Source: Rhodohalobacter sp. SW132 (GTDB taxonomy: Bacteria > Bacteroidota > Rhodothermia > Balneolales > Balneolaceae). Taken from it: a stretch of 64,000 nt of DNA. The position numbers were made by a program, and so were the translations under genes. Where the stretch lies: NCBI RefSeq assembly GCF_003390325.1, contig NZ_QUOK01000003.1, positions 470,274 through 534,273 of the forward strand. Direction: 5' to 3'. Positions 20,801-30,640 of the stretch are shown here, one piece after another. The notes below the pieces were generated by a model. The model did not search any database. It had not been told where the DNA came from and saw nothing but the letters and a program-made list of their open reading frames with translations. The number at the start of each line of letters is the position of its first letter. Position 1 is the first letter of the stretch.

Positions 20801-23800
20801 GGAAGGGGAAGTAGCAGCGGTTTATTTTGGTATTTCAGTTCCAGATGAAAAAGATATTATCCTTCAAGCTTCGCCCGCTACTCAATTTGAACATTGGGGA
20901 GAAAACAGTAATACGACCTTGCTGGACAACATGAAGAATGTAAAGACTTTTCTACGCGTCACCGGTCTGGAATACAACCAACTGCTTACTTTGTTAGACC
21001 TTCAATTCATCAATCAGGGCGAGACAATGCAAATAGCACATCTCGATCCTACCTGCGATACCGACCAAAAAGAAATAATGCCGCTTGATGTGGCTGCCTT
21101 GGATAGGATCAATCGCTTTCTGAGACTTTGGAGAAAATTGGGCTGGAAGATGTGGGAAGTCGAATTGGTGATACGGCAGGATAAAATTGGTAATGGTAGC
21201 CTGAATGAATCATTTCTTATCAACTTGATGTACCTGGTAGAATTGAAAAATAAATTGGGTAAGAAAGTAAGCGTTGAGCAGGTATGCAGTTTGTTTGGCA
21301 ATTTAAACACCACAAACAGGTTTACAGAGCTACACGAAAAAAGTGCTGATGCCATTTATCAGGATTTATTTCTAAATAAAAAATTGATTAATCCGCCTGA
21401 TCTGGCATTTGAAATCCCTTTAGTAGATCAAAATCATCCTGATTTTGTTGCAGCTAATGTGTCACTCATCAAAGATCATAAATCAGTCGTTCAGGCAGCT
21501 TTGAAATTGAAAGAAGCCGACCTGGATATTTACCTGAACCTGACCAAACGTTCTGATGGTAGTTTATACATTCCAAATGGTGTTGATGGCGATTTGCTTT
21601 TACCTCATTTATCCTTTTTATACAGGCATTCCTTTCTGGCAAACTCCTTAAAAATTAAAGCGGCCGACTGGACCACGTTTCTGAAAATTTACAATGCCGA
21701 TGTTGAGGTATTTACTGATCCAAAATCTGCTTGTGACTTTATAGACGATATTAACCTGATCCAATCATCCGAATTTAAAATGGATGAGTTGAATTATTTA
21801 CTTGCTGCGGATTTAACAGCTAAGGCAGCCTATAGAGAAGCTACAGCAATTCGTTTCTTAATTTCGCTTAGAAACAGTTTGCAGGAGATAACGAAGGAAT
21901 ATGACCCTGACAAATATGAGTTTTTACAAACTCCCTCACCGAATGATATTGAAAGCTTAGAAAGTCTATTAAGGAATTTACTTCTTAAGAATAATTTAAC
22001 CGAAGGAACAATTGAATTAATCCTCGGAATTTTGAAAAACTCTACTCCAAGAGTTGCTGAAGCACTGATTGAGGTACCTGATTTTCAATTTCCTGAGGCC
22101 ATCACAGGTGATCCTGGTAACATTCCGATACAGTATCAAGAAAATCCAGCAATTGAATTTTCTGGCGTAATGTCGAATGATATGCGCAATACTCTATTAA
22201 CGGATTCTTCAATACCGGCAAGTATCAGAAGTGATGAAGATTATATGAAGGCAATACAAAAACTATATGACCAATCTCAAGGTGGTAATGACTTTTTGCC
22301 AAATGTGGTTACTACAAAAATAATATTAGCAAATAACAAATTCCCCGATACCATTACAGGTGCCCCCCATCACATCCCAATACAATATCAAAGAAACCCG
22401 AAATTGATATTTACCGGATTGATGACAGATACTGTTAGAGATGAGTTGCTTGGAAATACGTCCATACCAATTGATGTAAGGAATAATCCAGATTATCAAG
22501 CAGCTATTCAAAAGGTATATGACGAATCTCAACATGATTTGTTGAATTTAAAATTCTTTAACCCGGAGTTTAAAACTGCACTTGAGAATGTAACAGTTGA
22601 TTTTGAAAAGGATTTGCCAAGAGAAACTGCATTAAAAGTTTCATTTAATGCAGAGGATAAGCAATTAGTAGTAATTGGGATTTTATCGCAAAAAGAAAAA
22701 GAGTTACTGGATGCTCTTGACTCGGACCCGGCATATTTAGCAGCAATCAATAATATTTATTTACAACAAAGTGCAGGTGGCTATTCTCCTAAAGAGCTAT
22801 GGGTAGACCCAACTGATTTGAACATTTCTACTGATAATTTCTATTCAGAAAACCTTGCTCTGGCAATTAGAGGAAATGGAACAAGCTCAAACTCATTACT
22901 TAATTATTTCAAAGAGAAAGAAACAGAAAGTGCCATCATTCAACAATTGAGTAACCAGTTTGGAATTGCTCAAAATATGACAAAGAAACTGATTAATGAT
23001 TATCAACTTATTGGTACGGAAACCATCTTTGATCATTTAAAAGATACATTTGCCGGATCACTGGGTGTGGTAGATTATGCAGGATTTAAGGATACCTTCG
23101 ATACCCTTTACTGGTTGCACCGGGTCAGCTTGTTCATCAATAAGTGGGAATTGGATTTTGAAAAATTGGAGTGGTTGTACACTTACCATACACCCACCCA
23201 AACAATGGATTTTGCATCACTTCCGGCCGATGATACAGGCACTATCGCTTCCCTTGTACACATTCTGCGAACCGAAAATTTATTAAAACTTAATTCCCGG
23301 TTTAATGATGAGGAAATCAGCATTCTAAGTATTATCGGAAAACTTCATAAAGGGGACTATGCGGACATAGAGGACTTTGCCGGTGAATTAGAGATGCTGA
23401 CAGATTGGAATGCAACGGATGTGGACGACTGGGTGAACAGTATTGATTTAAGCTACCATACCGATTATTTATTAGCTGAAAATTGGATGCGTCTTTACGA
23501 GTCTATGAAAATACTGGAGCAGCTAAATGCGGGAACCATGATCGCTATTGATTATGCAAACCCAACTATGGGAGAGTCAGAATCTCTGACTTTAAAGCAA
23601 TTACTAAGATCGAAATATGGAGCCGAATCCTGGTTAACAATCAGCACGGAAATACAAGATGTATTGAGGGAAAGAAAACGAGATGCATTGGCTGCTTATC
23701 TTCTGGCACAACCTCAACCGGCGGATTCTCCCTCCGGCAAGTGGGAAAACACCAATGACCTGTATGCTTATTATCTATTGGATATAGAAATGAGCTCTTG

Positions 23801-26800
23801 TATGCTTACCTCCAGATTGGTACAAGCTTCGGGTTCTATACAATTATTCGTTCAAAGGTCTTTTATGGGATTAGAACCTGAAGTACCGGTTAAGTCAGAT
23901 GGAGATGATGGCGATAGTGCCTGGAGATGGTGGAAATGGATGCGGAAATACCGCGTTTGGGAGGCAAACCGTAAAGTATTCCTCTATCCCGAAAACTGGA
24001 TTGAGCCTGAATTAAGGCCGGATAAATCATCTTTCTTTCAAGATCTGGAAAATGAATTATTGCAAAACGAGGTCAATCAATTGAATGTTGAGCAAGCCTA
24101 TCTCAACTATCTGGACAAGCTTAATGAAGTAGCTCGTTTGGATATAGCAGCTTTTTACCATGAAGATGATGCAGAGCAAACACTTGTGCATGTGTTTGGT
24201 CGTACAGCTGGTGCTGTTCCACATATTTATTATTACCGTCAATATGATTACAGGCGTTGGACACCATGGAAAAAAATAGAAGTGGATATCGTCGGTGATC
24301 ATTTGATTCCTTTGGTTGTTAATAAGAGACTTTTCTTATACTGGCCGGAGTTCAGGGAAGAGCCGGATGATGCAATGAATAATAATGTTCCAATCCCTGA
24401 TGGGGATGATGATAATTTCTCCCTTCCACCCACATACAAAAAAACGCAAATCAGGTTGGCAACTACTGAATTGAGAAATGGAAAGTGGCTGCCAAAGAAA
24501 GTATCTAATGACTACTTTGAAACGAATGCTTATACAGGGCATTTTAACTCCGGTAAGATGGAGTTTTATGTATTAGATAAAAAAGAACTTAACGGCAAAT
24601 TAGGTATTAAGTTTACGTATCCTGAATTAGAAGGACAATCGTGGACTCAGAGCTATGATACTTTTGAGTTGTTTGGTTGCGAAGGCCTTCCGGTTAAATC
24701 TGATCCACGATTAAATGGAATCTCAGAGCAGGTTACATGGCCATTTCCAAGAATACTCAACAACCTGGATTATATTGAAAAGGAAGCAGGGCAAGTTTCC
24801 AATCCGGAAAGCGATTTTGAATTAGAAGAAAATTCCCGGTTTAGCATAAACCAGCGTTTACTTCTTCTGCAAAAAACACCGACTTTTCATAAGTCGTACT
24901 TTGCCTGGCAAACCTCTTATCTGGACAGGCTTTTGGAGGGCTTTGAGGTCATATTAAGAAATTTTATGGACAGATCATCTTATGCCAGAAACGGCTCCTG
25001 GTTGCCATTCTTTTATGCTGATAGAAAAAAGACGTTCATGGCTTTTCCAATGCTTGACTTTGGCAGGTATCGGGAAGAGACCAGCGTGGTACTGGGGGAA
25101 CAGTCCGGAACAAGACAGTACTATTACCCTGAAATAAAAGCGTTTTTTAGAAACTATCTACTAACGCTTGAGGGAAACATACGAACTACTTTAGATAGTA
25201 CAGATTTTACAGTTTATACAGATGCTCAAAGAGTTGCGATGGCCAATGTTCTGGCTAATCTCCTAAACGAAGATCCATATACCAGCATTTCGATAGAGGG
25301 ACTAATAGAACTGATAGTCAGGTTTTATATGACCATTTACAGGTTCTATTTTGGAGCGATTTCCGCCGGGCTATTCAATGAAAGGAAATATCACTTCAAA
25401 AATTATTATCATCCCTTTGTCTGTGATTTCATTAAGCTGGTTTATAATCCTGCCCAAGGTATTCCTGCATTGATGAGTAGGAACACCCAAATGAAGAATA
25501 GCGGGTTTAACTTTGGAAAAATGTATGATCCCACGAACCAGGTTTATGATTATGACATTGGCGGAGCATATCCTGAAGAAATAGTTGACTTTTCTGCTGA
25601 TGGAAGTTATTCCCCTTACAACTGGGAATTATTCTATCACACACCATTGATGATTGCCAACAGCTTGAGCAAAAACCAGCGTTTTGAAGAAGCAATGGAG
25701 TGGTATCACTATATTTTCAATCCAATTGGAGTTGAAGGTACACTGGCTGATGGTACAATGGCAGGTTCTCCTCAAAAGTATTGGATTACCAAGCCATTCT
25801 TTTTAACAACAGATGAAAAGTACAACGAACAAAGGATTGATACTATTTTGCGAATGATTGCCGGAGACACAACCACTGACAATTTCTCCAGTCAGTTAAA
25901 AGCGGATTTGGAAGCCCAGGTGAAAGATTGGCGGTATCATCCGTTTGAACCTCACCGTATTGCTCAATATCGGAATGTTGCTTATCAGAAGACGGTCTTT
26001 ATGAAATACCTCGACAACTTGATTGCCTGGGGGGACCATCTATTCAAGCAGGATTCAATGGAATCTATTAATGAGGCAACACAGCTATATATACTGGCGG
26101 CAGAACTTCTGGGGCCTCGACCGAAAAATATTTCCCCACAGGTTGTTCCGCCGATTGAAACTTTCAATGAGTTGGAAGAAGACTTTGATGATTTTAGCAA
26201 TGCATATATCGAAATGGAGAACCACATCCCGTCTATGTCTGAGGATGGAATAGACGGAGAAACTGTGGCTCCTATTCCCACACTATACTTTTGCATTCCT
26301 CCAAACGATAAAATATTCGGCTATTGGGATACCGTAGTTGACAGGCTCTACAAAATCAGGAATTGCATGAACATTGAAGGTGTTGTCAGGCAGCTGTCTC
26401 TTTTTGAACCGGAAATAGATCCGGGCGCTTTAGTAAAAGCAGTAGCCGGGGGCATGGATATTAGTAGTGCTTTGGCTGACCTAAATGCACCTTTACCTTA
26501 TTATAGGTTTAACACCCTTCTCCAAAAAGCAAATGAAGTTTGCAATGATGTAAAGGCTTTAGGAAATGCTTTACTATCAGCTTTAGAGAAAAAAGATGCT
26601 GAGCAATTGGCCTTGTTAAGACAAGGACACGAATTGCAACTGTTAAATGCTTTAAAAGAGGTAAGAGAGCTACAGATTGAAGAAACCAGGAAAAATTTGG
26701 ATGGCTTGAAGGAAAACCTGGAGCTTACCAAAATCAAAATCGATTATTATGGTTCAAAAGAGTTTATGAATGCGGGTGAAATTGTAGCTACTGTTCTTAA

Positions 26801-28529
26801 CAGCACTTCAATTGCATCACATACTGCTGGTACCATTGCAGATGTTTTAGCAGGGGTAATGTTTTTAATACCAGATTTTAAGGTTGGAGCGTCGGGATTT
26901 GGTGGAAGTCCACATTTTGCAGCCGAACCACCTACAGGTAATAAAATAGGAGAATCTACTGGTAGGATGGCAAATGGATTGTATAATGTAGCTACTATAT
27001 TGGATAAATCAGCAGCAATGTCAAATACTATTGCAAGTTACCAACGAAGGCAGGAGGAATGGGACTTTCAGAAAGAAATAGCTGAACAAGAAAAAATACA
27101 ATTAGAAGAACAAATTGAAGCTGCAAATATTAGAATTAATATTGCAGAAAAAGAATTATCAAATCAAGAATTGCAAACAGAAAACGCTAAAGAAGTTGAA
27201 GACTTTATGAAGTCCAAATATACGAACAAAGAGCTGTATCAGTGGATGATTGGACAAATTTCGCAAGTATATTTCAAAAGCTATCAATTGGCTTATGATT
27301 TGGCAAAAAGAGCAGAAAGGTGTTATCGTTTTGAATTAGGAATTCAAGATTCTAACTTCATAAAGTTTGGTTATTGGGATAGCCTTAAAAAGGGACTACT
27401 CTCTGGAGATAACCTTCAGCATGATTTAAGGCGTTTGGAAAACTCTTACCTGGAGCAAAACCGGAGAGAACTGGAATTGACCAAACATATTTCCTTGGCA
27501 TTGTTAGACCCATTAGCTTTGATTAAGTTGCGGGAAACTGGCAAATGCTTCTTCTCTCTACCGGAAGAAATATTTGATTTGGACTATCCAGGACATTATT
27601 TCAGGCGGATCAAATCTGTTAGCATTTCTTTACCCTGTGTAGCAGGACCGTACACTACTATTTCATGTTCGTTACGTTTGTTGAACAATCGCATCCGTGT
27701 TAAAACCGGACTTGCCGATGGCTATGTTCATAACAATGAAGATGGATTTTTGGTAAACGATAGTCGCTTTGTTCAAAACAATATACCCATCAAAGCAATT
27801 GCCACAAGTAGTGCTCAAAACGATAGTGGGATATTTGAACTGAATTTCAGGGATGAAAGATACTTGCCATTTGAAGGTGCCGGGGTAGTTAGTGGTTGGA
27901 CTATTGATTTATTCAATGATCCAAATGATGATGATTTTGGCAAGGCTCTAAGACAGTTTGATTACAACACTATTTCTGATGCAATTATTCATGTGCAATA
28001 TACGGCCAGAGAAGCAGGTGGGCTGTTGAAAGATGGTGCAATAGCAAATCTCAGGGAATATTTTGGCAGAGATGATAAAGCCCCCGGTATGAAGGTCATT
28101 AACCTGAAACATGACTTTGCTTCTGAATGGCACAAATTGCTGCACCCCAATAACCCGGCAAATGGAAATGTTCTTGAATTTATGATAACACGGAACCTGT
28201 TTCCATACAGGGACATATTGCACACACTCAAAATAAATTCTATAACTATACTTGCCAGATGTTCCGATAGTGGGGATTATGATATTACCTTCAATCCGCC
28301 ATTGTCAAGTCCTCCACCGGCAGGGGCTGATGAAATGACCTTAACGCCAGTTTCTGCTTATGGAAATTTGCACTTTACTACCAGGGATACAACAGGTGAT
28401 GCCATCGAACTTGATTTTTCTACTGACATTATCTGGAATTTAAAGGTTGAATCCCCTTCAGGGAATAATCTGGAAGAGAATGAATTGGAGGATATGTACA
28501 TGATTCTTGGCTATGAGTGGGAGGATTAG
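17841..28529 (+). CDS. One-piece TcA toxin subunit (3,562 residues)
   Basis: Very long even for TcA (family usually about 2,300-2,600 residues). Residues 1-320 form three tandem transthyretin/carboxypeptidase-regulatory-like beta domains (patterns such as VQGTITDQNNKPIKGLLVKAF). Residues about 755-800 carry the VRP1-like TcA block DVCECKHCRSVYSPAAYF. A tandem repeat of about 80 residues lies at 1411-1646. The neuraminidase-like region is near 2105-2170 (YYYRQYDYRRWTPWKK), the SPYNWELFYH block near 2583, the coiled pore helices near 2890-3120 and the TcB-binding domain up to the C-terminus (SSAQNDSGIFELNFRDERY). It should form the pentameric injection channel that pairs with the TcB-TcC fusion upstream. 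Its last 980 residues match the split TcA at 747-3995. The N-terminal beta domains may serve in receptor binding or secretion; that is inference. Confidence 0.92.
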   Translation: MPTYKIEGQIIERTSGKLITKAQVTLTVKFNGQTIQETKAKVEQDGFFRMSFYNEFIQLGTKANFRVEDQNGKNLPTDFSLALRPGRQLVRVKIPVTVPGKQYTVQGTITDQNNKPIKGLLVKAFSLNPQTPENLLGIPVYTDDKGRYKITYKDGDFRIGDRESGGANIIIQVFSPEGKLLGRSNRHDNSPQHTTINMKVDYTPVTETEKELMVSGKIQLQDGQAARRFFVQAFDKDLRSEELLGEGITDSKGTYAITYSSTSFIRAERGNADVFIKVFDPKNRPVGVSDILFNAPARATVDFQVKADEVQPLSEFELVRLFVSPLLTDIAINKLDESDKHQDISFLSGETGYSKDQIQHFVQAHYFEADSKIDAPFWYVVLGISFYEDVVFNNLEEQRGQISERLSQLDERSLRKELRIAFTTNKIETVSEEVVERWIQLYNDHVATLEVTTKDTFTKKALEEVGINGKEKQVKFAKAFNKYKTFSPELIDELKKDRFKVSEINNLQTSYELSGFTNADFEMVKSIKRNFDVREPRDIRLLAKKSQKEWTDLVKESSGSNPLQVPLDLVIPKDQKKDFTEIYGKTLHKQFSTAFPTMAFSGSLDRAMESQTVSGLKNPRKVKKVIDSNPDFEFLTTPIDEFARKNDDLKKDENLKLEFKAVQRVFKLTPDFQATNTLMKDNLHSAHGIYKMGESEFIRKYENEPGFTRERARTTWRKAEATHAATTVLIAELQATQNAGAIAAFNVGNDAVSDFPNWNNLFKGGDVCECKHCRSVYSPAAYFTDLLMFLKERRPNGIPVKDILFNRRPDLGYLELNCENANVTLPYIDVVNEVLEAVVADGENDKELPGFTTIDDSDLELAKEDVFTALQGEKLSIGENIHLARIGSTDNWVLHSDTITYLLKKKGGSNYFARILRNTKAKSDELRANPQYVNPVAYQKLSAAKFPFALPFDLFGEEVKASFDKVKINRWELMQLFKGNTAPNNATEGEVAAVYFGISVPDEKDIILQASPATQFEHWGENSNTTLLDNMKNVKTFLRVTGLEYNQLLTLLDLQFINQGETMQIAHLDPTCDTDQKEIMPLDVAALDRINRFLRLWRKLGWKMWEVELVIRQDKIGNGSLNESFLINLMYLVELKNKLGKKVSVEQVCSLFGNLNTTNRFTELHEKSADAIYQDLFLNKKLINPPDLAFEIPLVDQNHPDFVAANVSLIKDHKSVVQAALKLKEADLDIYLNLTKRSDGSLYIPNGVDGDLLLPHLSFLYRHSFLANSLKIKAADWTTFLKIYNADVEVFTDPKSACDFIDDINLIQSSEFKMDELNYLLAADLTAKAAYREATAIRFLISLRNSLQEITKEYDPDKYEFLQTPSPNDIESLESLLRNLLLKNNLTEGTIELILGILKNSTPRVAEALIEVPDFQFPEAITGDPGNIPIQYQENPAIEFSGVMSNDMRNTLLTDSSIPASIRSDEDYMKAIQKLYDQSQGGNDFLPNVVTTKIILANNKFPDTITGAPHHIPIQYQRNPKLIFTGLMTDTVRDELLGNTSIPIDVRNNPDYQAAIQKVYDESQHDLLNLKFFNPEFKTALENVTVDFEKDLPRETALKVSFNAEDKQLVVIGILSQKEKELLDALDSDPAYLAAINNIYLQQSAGGYSPKELWVDPTDLNISTDNFYSENLALAIRGNGTSSNSLLNYFKEKETESAIIQQLSNQFGIAQNMTKKLINDYQLIGTETIFDHLKDTFAGSLGVVDYAGFKDTFDTLYWLHRVSLFINKWELDFEKLEWLYTYHTPTQTMDFASLPADDTGTIASLVHILRTENLLKLNSRFNDEEISILSIIGKLHKGDYADIEDFAGELEMLTDWNATDVDDWVNSIDLSYHTDYLLAENWMRLYESMKILEQLNAGTMIAIDYANPTMGESESLTLKQLLRSKYGAESWLTISTEIQDVLRERKRDALAAYLLAQPQPADSPSGKWENTNDLYAYYLLDIEMSSCMLTSRLVQASGSIQLFVQRSFMGLEPEVPVKSDGDDGDSAWRWWKWMRKYRVWEANRKVFLYPENWIEPELRPDKSSFFQDLENELLQNEVNQLNVEQAYLNYLDKLNEVARLDIAAFYHEDDAEQTLVHVFGRTAGAVPHIYYYRQYDYRRWTPWKKIEVDIVGDHLIPLVVNKRLFLYWPEFREEPDDAMNNNVPIPDGDDDNFSLPPTYKKTQIRLATTELRNGKWLPKKVSNDYFETNAYTGHFNSGKMEFYVLDKKELNGKLGIKFTYPELEGQSWTQSYDTFELFGCEGLPVKSDPRLNGISEQVTWPFPRILNNLDYIEKEAGQVSNPESDFELEENSRFSINQRLLLLQKTPTFHKSYFAWQTSYLDRLLEGFEVILRNFMDRSSYARNGSWLPFFYADRKKTFMAFPMLDFGRYREETSVVLGEQSGTRQYYYPEIKAFFRNYLLTLEGNIRTTLDSTDFTVYTDAQRVAMANVLANLLNEDPYTSISIEGLIELIVRFYMTIYRFYFGAISAGLFNERKYHFKNYYHPFVCDFIKLVYNPAQGIPALMSRNTQMKNSGFNFGKMYDPTNQVYDYDIGGAYPEEIVDFSADGSYSPYNWELFYHTPLMIANSLSKNQRFEEAMEWYHYIFNPIGVEGTLADGTMAGSPQKYWITKPFFLTTDEKYNEQRIDTILRMIAGDTTTDNFSSQLKADLEAQVKDWRYHPFEPHRIAQYRNVAYQKTVFMKYLDNLIAWGDHLFKQDSMESINEATQLYILAAELLGPRPKNISPQVVPPIETFNELEEDFDDFSNAYIEMENHIPSMSEDGIDGETVAPIPTLYFCIPPNDKIFGYWDTVVDRLYKIRNCMNIEGVVRQLSLFEPEIDPGALVKAVAGGMDISSALADLNAPLPYYRFNTLLQKANEVCNDVKALGNALLSALEKKDAEQLALLRQGHELQLLNALKEVRELQIEETRKNLDGLKENLELTKIKIDYYGSKEFMNAGEIVATVLNSTSIASHTAGTIADVLAGVMFLIPDFKVGASGFGGSPHFAAEPPTGNKIGESTGRMANGLYNVATILDKSAAMSNTIASYQRRQEEWDFQKEIAEQEKIQLEEQIEAANIRINIAEKELSNQELQTENAKEVEDFMKSKYTNKELYQWMIGQISQVYFKSYQLAYDLAKRAERCYRFELGIQDSNFIKFGYWDSLKKGLLSGDNLQHDLRRLENSYLEQNRRELELTKHISLALLDPLALIKLRETGKCFFSLPEEIFDLDYPGHYFRRIKSVSISLPCVAGPYTTISCSLRLLNNRIRVKTGLADGYVHNNEDGFLVNDSRFVQNNIPIKAIATSSAQNDSGIFELNFRDERYLPFEGAGVVSGWTIDLFNDPNDDDFGKALRQFDYNTISDAIIHVQYTAREAGGLLKDGAIANLREYFGRDDKAPGMKVINLKHDFASEWHKLLHPNNPANGNVLEFMITRNLFPYRDILHTLKINSITILARCSDSGDYDITFNPPLSSPPPAGADEMTLTPVSAYGNLHFTTRDTTGDAIELDFSTDIIWNLKVESPSGNNLEENELEDMYMILGYEWED
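22071..22780 (+). repeat. Coding tandem repeats inside TcA (three units of about 80 residues)
   Basis: Residues about 1411-1646 contain two close units and a third diverged one. Each carries an IPIQYQxNPxxxFxGxM block followed by R..LL...SIP..IR...DY..AIQK.YD.SQ. The third unit keeps LxVxGxLS.KEKELLDAL and DPAYLAAINNIY. The nucleotide copies are diverged, so the duplication is old. The position is in the middle of the shell part of TcA, where receptor-binding insertions occur in other TcA proteins. Confidence 0.7.
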
Positions 28530-28699
28530 ATTCAGTAGAAAATTTGAGAACATTAAAACTTTAAAACTACTATTGGCTCATATAATAATGTGCGAATGTT
28601 GAATAATGATTAGCTACAGGTATCAAGGGACTTATAAAGAATCCCTGATATATATTGATTAAGATGCATGTTGCTGATGTAAGTCTGTTAGCAGCTGAG

Positions 28700-29040
28700 A
28701 GACATTATTCATTCAGCCATACAACTTGCTTCATCCGTATGAAATCCTATCTCTATCCAGATCGTCTCAGCTTGTTACCCATACCATGTAAGCTACGATA
28801 AGTGGGAATCTCAGCTTCTTTTGCGTACCGTTTGAATTCAATATATATGCGGGCACCGAGTACGGGTTTGTCTTTGGATGCACCTCCCTGGTAAATAAAT
28901 ACATAATCCTTTGCATTCACCTTTCCACGTCATTTGAGGTAGTCTTAAATAAACTCTCTCAGTTCTTTTATGATTGGGACCTAACGCTCTTTCCTATAAT
29001 TTGTAGGGGAGGACTTGCGCGAGATGAACTCAATTCCGAC
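28700..29040 (-). pseudogene. Tyrosine recombinase remnant (copy 2)
   Basis: Minus-strand reading gives LREFI, a stop, DYLK, a stop, RGKVNAKDYVFIYQGGASK, then ARIYIEFKRYAKEAEIP and TYRSLHGMG, followed by a stop and a frameshifted tail with HTDEASCM. This is the same protein family as copy 1 at 4135-4440 (shared DYVFIYQ, IPT.RSLHGM, FHT.EAS.M). The catalytic Arg of HxxR has become Gly here and several stops interrupt it, so it is dead. Confidence 0.72.
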
Positions 29041-29087
29041 TCTAAAAAATCACAGTGGCTATAAAAGGTCACTATGATTTTCCTCTC

Positions 29088-29540
29088 TTATGATTCCTGA
29101 AGAGATTCACTGGCCCGCTCGTACCTACCGGATGGCTCCAGCTGAAGGTCCGGCGCCGGTAATAGGCTTTCTACGTGAGCCCAGGTGCCACGGTCTGTTT
29201 TCCGGTGCTCGACGTAGATCATGGCTGGTACACCTACCACCTTCTGTATATTGAACCCACGGGACAACGTTTCTTTTTTGAATGGTTGGCCCCGCCAGCG
29301 CTCCAGATCCTTTCTTAAGTTCGATTTTTCATGAAGCGATTTGGTATATCTCTTCTGCAGGAGATACCGGTCGCCATGTTCATTAGTGGCAGCTAGTTCG
29401 AAGACCAGCAGAACCATCTGCTTATCACCGAATTTGGTCTCGATTATTCCTAAATCCCTACAATCCACGCAGACGGCAGGTTGAAGCCCACTTGGGGCCA
29501 GGTCGGTTTTGGTTGATTTTTCATTTATGATTAGTGTCAT
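29088..29540 (-). CDS. Phage-type accessory protein next to YqaJ exonuclease
   Basis: A 150-residue protein whose start codon overlaps the stop of the YqaJ gene by four bases (ATGA), so the two are translationally coupled. It has a GLQPAVCVDCRDLG start segment and a LQKRYTKSLHEKSNLRKDL stretch, followed by a VVGVPAMIYVEHRKT strand. The context and pattern recall small phage replication or recombination accessory proteins that accompany lambda-exonuclease-type nucleases. I cannot assign a named family with certainty, and a single-strand-binding or annealing role is inference from position only. Confidence 0.65.
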   Translation of the reverse strand: MTLIINEKSTKTDLAPSGLQPAVCVDCRDLGIIETKFGDKQMVLLVFELAATNEHGDRYLLQKRYTKSLHEKSNLRKDLERWRGQPFKKETLSRGFNIQKVVGVPAMIYVEHRKTDRGTWAHVESLLPAPDLQLEPSGRYERASESLQES

Positions 29541-30481
29541 AGTTTATCCTGTTTTAGTCTTAAGGTTCTGGTTTGGGTTTCGGTTTGATATCTGGCATAC
29601 AATTCCGGATAATCTTTTCGGAACTGTTTGGAGTTGAAACTCCGCCGGGTGGAGGACTTCCACGTGAGGATGGGCTTGCCGTCCGCAGTTATAACCTGGT
29701 GATCACCGCAGTACTGCTTAAGATCGAACTCGATGGAGGTCTTCATTTCGTTCAATCCCGCAATGCGCTCTTTCAAACTCAGTAGCATATTATACCGCTG
29801 GCGAATATGCACGGACGCTTCTATGTGTGACTCATGAGAGTCTGGGTGCTTAATGAGCAGGTCTTCGGTCGTTGATGGTAGAGGGGGCGTATTGCCTTCC
29901 ACAAATGTTTTCCACCACTGGCTCAGGCGCCGGTTATTTGCCTTAATAAGCTCGTCATCTCGCTCGACAAACACAGGGTCTGCAAACTCACATATGTCTC
30001 TGTAGTAGACCTGCAAGAAGCCGTACCCTACATCCAGAATGCCCATGTAGTGCATCAGCTGAGTATACCATTCGATAGGTATATTTTGCGCCAACTCATG
30101 AGGTGAAATTCTGTTTGTGGTCGAACACTTTATCTCAAGGACTCCCAATCCAAGGTTGCCTTCGCCATGGATCAAGCCATCGACATTGCCAGACAGCATG
30201 GGATACTCCGGGTGGATGAACATCTCGGCAGGTTCTGTGACTTCCAGGTTCATCGATTTCCTGAAGTGGTCCCTTACGATTGGTTCGAAAAGTGTCCCGA
30301 AATTGGAAAACGCATTCCCCTTGAAGAAGCTGACGTTCTGAGTCTTTTCCAGCCAGACCATATATGGACTTTTGTATTTTGATTTTCCCAAAACACTGGC
30401 TGAGTCACTTCCTCCGATAAAATTCCCCCTCAATTTGCGCCATTCGCCCAACGAGAGGTCTTTTGTTGATATGCTATTCAT
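29537..30481 (-). CDS. YqaJ-type viral recombinase (lambda-exonuclease family)
   Basis: The 314-residue protein has the YqaJ/lambda-exo core: GGSDSASVLGKSKYKSPYMVW (about 24-44), FGTLFEPIVRDHF (about 63-75, with the conserved Glu), MLSGNVDGLI (about 95-104, with the metal-binding Asp) and GVLEIKCSTT (about 114-123, ExK). These are the residues of a PD-(D/E)XK nuclease that degrades one strand of dsDNA ends during phage-type recombination. The C-terminal third is helical. It is followed by a coupled small gene and preceded by a terminator that ends the DUF932 transcript, so it must have its own promoter or depend on read-through. Confidence 0.85.
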   Translation of the reverse strand: MNSISTKDLSLGEWRKLRGNFIGGSDSASVLGKSKYKSPYMVWLEKTQNVSFFKGNAFSNFGTLFEPIVRDHFRKSMNLEVTEPAEMFIHPEYPMLSGNVDGLIHGEGNLGLGVLEIKCSTTNRISPHELAQNIPIEWYTQLMHYMGILDVGYGFLQVYYRDICEFADPVFVERDDELIKANNRRLSQWWKTFVEGNTPPLPSTTEDLLIKHPDSHESHIEASVHIRQRYNMLLSLKERIAGLNEMKTSIEFDLKQYCGDHQVITADGKPILTWKSSTRRSFNSKQFRKDYPELYARYQTETQTRTLRLKQDKL

Positions 30482-30506
30482 AAGTTTTTGATTTTATGTT
30501 CATATG

Positions 30507-30536
30507 AAAAAGGCAGCCCCTTTAGGAGCCGCCTTT
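30507..30536 (-). terminator. Rho-independent terminator after the DUF932 transcript
   Basis: On the minus strand AAAGGCGGCTCC, loop TAAA, GGGGCTGCCTTT forms a 12-bp stem with two G-U pairs, followed by a run of five T. It overlaps the end of the 38-codon gene at 30522-30638. Confidence 0.8.
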
Positions 30537-30638
30537 CTTTGATTTGTGGTTGCTTTCAAGCCATTTTATGATGGCATAAGTGATGGCTCGTTTGCATATC
30601 TCTCCTACAATCCGACCAATTTTTTCTGCGTGTTTCAT
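30522..30638 (-). CDS. Small basic protein (38 residues), hypothetical
   Basis: The ATG at 30638 lies 2 bases after the stop of the DUF932 gene, and the frame runs MKHAEKIGRIVGEI to WLESNHKSKKGGS. It is basic and probably helical. The position inside an operon and a stop right in the terminator stem support it as a real small gene. Function unknown. Confidence 0.5.
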   Translation of the reverse strand: MKHAEKIGRIVGEICKRAITYAIIKWLESNHKSKKGGS

Positions 30639-30640
30639 AG

